Below are positions 62,879-64,000 of a stretch of 64,000 nucleotides of DNA, one piece after another; positions within the stretch are counted from its first letter, which is position 1, and each line of letters begins with the position of its first letter. Below the pieces are notes generated by a model, which was given only the letters and a program-made list of their open reading frames with translations, did not search any database and was not told the DNA's origin. Both the position numbers and the translations under genes were made by a program. The stretch lies in the NCBI RefSeq assembly GCF_001517585.1, contig NZ_FBYC01000004.1:1569501-1633500 (forward strand). Reading direction: 5' to 3'. This stretch comes from Roseibaca calidilacus (GTDB lineage: Bacteria; Pseudomonadota; Alphaproteobacteria; Rhodobacterales; Rhodobacteraceae).

Positions 62879-63622
62879 TTATTTTACCCCGCCGAAGCGG
62901 CGTTCGCGCAGGCCATATTCATGCAGGATATCGGCCATGGCTTGTGGCGTGAAATCCGGCCAAAGCGTGGGCGTGAACACATATTCCGAATAGGCCGCCT
63001 GCCAAAGCAGGAAGTTCGACACCCGCGTTTCGCCAGAGGTGCGCACCACAAGGTCCGGGTCTGGCAGATCAGCGCTGTCAAGATAGGCTGCAAGGCGTTG
63101 ATCGGTAATCGCCGCCGGGTCCAGACTGCCCGCCGCCACGTCGCGTGCAGCGGCGCGCACGGCGCGGGTAATCTCGTCCCGGCCGCCATAATTGATGGCA
63201 ACGGTCAGATGCACACGGTCATTCAGGGCCGTGTCCGCCTCGACCCAGTCAAACAGCGCCTGCAATTTCGGGTCCAGACGCTTGCGGTCGCCGATGATGC
63301 GCATCCGCACGCCTTCGCGTTTCATCCGCCCCGCTTCGCGCCGGATGTAGCGCCCGAAGAGCGACATCAGCCCCAGCACTTCCTCGGTCGAGCGTTTCCA
63401 GTTCTCTGTCGAAAACGCATACAGCGTCAGGTAGCGAATGCCGATCTCTGGGCAGGCATTGACCAGTTCGCGCACCCGTTCCGCCCCCTTGCGGTGCCCC
63501 ACAAGACGCGGCCAGTTGCGGTTCTGCGCCCAACGCCCGTTGCCATCCATGATGACCGCGACATGCAGTTTATTCTGCATGGCCGGATCGCCTGACTCGT
63601 CGCTGCGCTGGTCGAATGTCAT
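62879..63622 (-). CDS. uppS: Undecaprenyl diphosphate synthase
   Basis: A 247-residue cis-prenyltransferase making the lipid carrier for peptidoglycan and O-antigen. The catalytic Asp (D26) is in VAVIMDGNGRWAQ; RGHRKGAERVRE appears as VGHRKGAERVREL, YAFSTENWKRS and the C-terminal RTSGETRVSNFLLWQAAYSEYVFTPTLWPDF complete it. The start is ATG 63622 or 63580 (MQNKLHVAV); neither has a strong ribosome-binding site. It follows frr after 36 bases. Confidence 0.95.
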   Translation of the reverse strand: MTFDQRSDESGDPAMQNKLHVAVIMDGNGRWAQNRNWPRLVGHRKGAERVRELVNACPEIGIRYLTLYAFSTENWKRSTEEVLGLMSLFGRYIRREAGRMKREGVRMRIIGDRKRLDPKLQALFDWVEADTALNDRVHLTVAINYGGRDEITRAVRAAARDVAAGSLDPAAITDQRLAAYLDSADLPDPDLVVRTSGETRVSNFLLWQAAYSEYVFTPTLWPDFTPQAMADILHEYGLRERRFGGVK

Positions 63623-63658
63623 GAAAAAAGCCTATGGTCGAAATGGTCGCGCAGGCGT

Positions 63659-64000
63659 TTAGACCTGCATGATTTCTTCTTGCTTGTTGTCCAGCGCGGC
63701 ATCAACCTTGCCGATATAGGTATTGGTCAGGTCCTGAATTTCTTCGGACCACAGCTTTTGCTCATCTTCGGACATGCCGGCGGCCTTGGCCTTTTTCAGC
63801 TGGTCCATCCCGTCGCGGCGAATGTTGCGCACGGCGACACGGGCATGTTCGGCATATTGCGCGGCGACCTTGCTCAACTCGCGGCGGCGTTCCTCGTTCA
63901 ACTCTGGGATCGGCAGCATGATGATCGTGCCGTTCAACTGGGGGTTAATGCCCAGCCCGGATTCGCGGATGGCCTTTTCCACCTTGCCGACCATCGACTT
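63659..64000 (-). CDS. frr: Ribosome recycling factor, C-terminal part, cut by window edge
   Basis: About 113 residues of the usual 185 are present; the 5' end lies beyond base 64000. [62 protein letters not shown] is the domain-2 and long-helix region of RRF. With EF-G it splits the post-termination ribosome. It begins the visible part of the envelope gene string; pyrH and tsf usually lie upstream. Confidence 0.95.
   Translation of the reverse strand, partial: KSMVGKVEKAIRESGLGINPQLNGTIIMLPIPELNEERRRELSKVAAQYAEHARVAVRNIRRDGMDQLKKAKAAGMSEDEQKLWSEEIQDLTNTYIGKVDAALDNKQEEIMQV

Overview
The window is GC-rich (roughly 62-65% by eye) chromosomal DNA from an alphaproteobacterium, most likely of the Rhodobacteraceae/Paracoccaceae (Rhodobacter/Roseobacter) group. 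Grounds for this are the aglEFGAK alpha-glucoside transporter order, DUF5930-M23 peptidase next to bactofilin, paired Lrp regulators next to ilvC, Hint_2-domain proteins of the Rhodobacterales type, LpxI instead of LpxH, and the frr-uppS-cdsA-dxr-rseP-bamA-skp-fabZ-lpxA-lpxI-lpxB order. It looks like ordinary chromosome: no phage, insertion sequence, CRISPR array or rRNA operon was seen.

Layout. 1-8.3 kb: 5' end of a dihydrolipoyl dehydrogenase gene, a DUF924 protein, an MFS carrier, queA, the peroxiredoxin bcp with a decayed DUF455 gene behind it, a cell-wall M23 peptidase overlapping a bactofilin gene, a tRNA-Leu(CAA) and an rhlE-type RNA helicase. 8.4-18.3 kb: a complete sugar island. aglE-aglF-aglG-aglA-aglK (leftward) diverges from a LacI-type regulator, a GH1 beta-glucosidase and glucokinase (rightward), so import, hydrolysis and phosphorylation of gluco-oligosaccharides are encoded together; a -35/-10 pair and a palindromic operator lie in front of aglE. 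18.4-28.2 kb: recO, a Tat-exported L,D-transpeptidase-like protein, trpS with a coupled membrane protein, a rhomboid-like protein without the usual serine, an orphan exported protein, thrS, an MFS carrier and an alpha/beta hydrolase.

28.2-39 kb: fatty-acid (or branched-chain/DMSP-type acyl) degradation: acyl-CoA synthetase, FadJ-like and FadA-like proteins, a small RHH-like protein, a DmdC-family acyl-CoA dehydrogenase and a MerR regulator with a LiuR-like palindrome upstream. Two tandem Hint-domain genes sit inside this block. 39-48.4 kb: two hotdog thioesterases and a MATE carrier in overlapping frames, pyrD, DUF952, two Lrp/AsnC regulators diverging from ilvC, an aminopeptidase P, and small DUF427, cupin and DUF3833 genes. 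48.4-52.9 kb: aroK-aroB diverging from two conserved unknowns and xerD.

52.9-64 kb (all leftward): the envelope operon frr-uppS-cdsA-dxr-rseP-(51-aa membrane protein)-bamA-skp-fabZ-lpxA-lpxI-lpxB, covering isoprenoid, phospholipid, outer-membrane-protein and lipid A synthesis; lpxD, usually between skp and fabZ in enterobacteria, is absent. The most interesting items are the pseudogene behind bcp, apparent loss of catalytic residues in a rhomboid-like and an M48-like protein, the tandem nucleophile-less Hint proteins with a shared upstream motif, several well-formed operators, and an unlisted 51-codon gene between rseP and bamA. No clearly new biological system was found.
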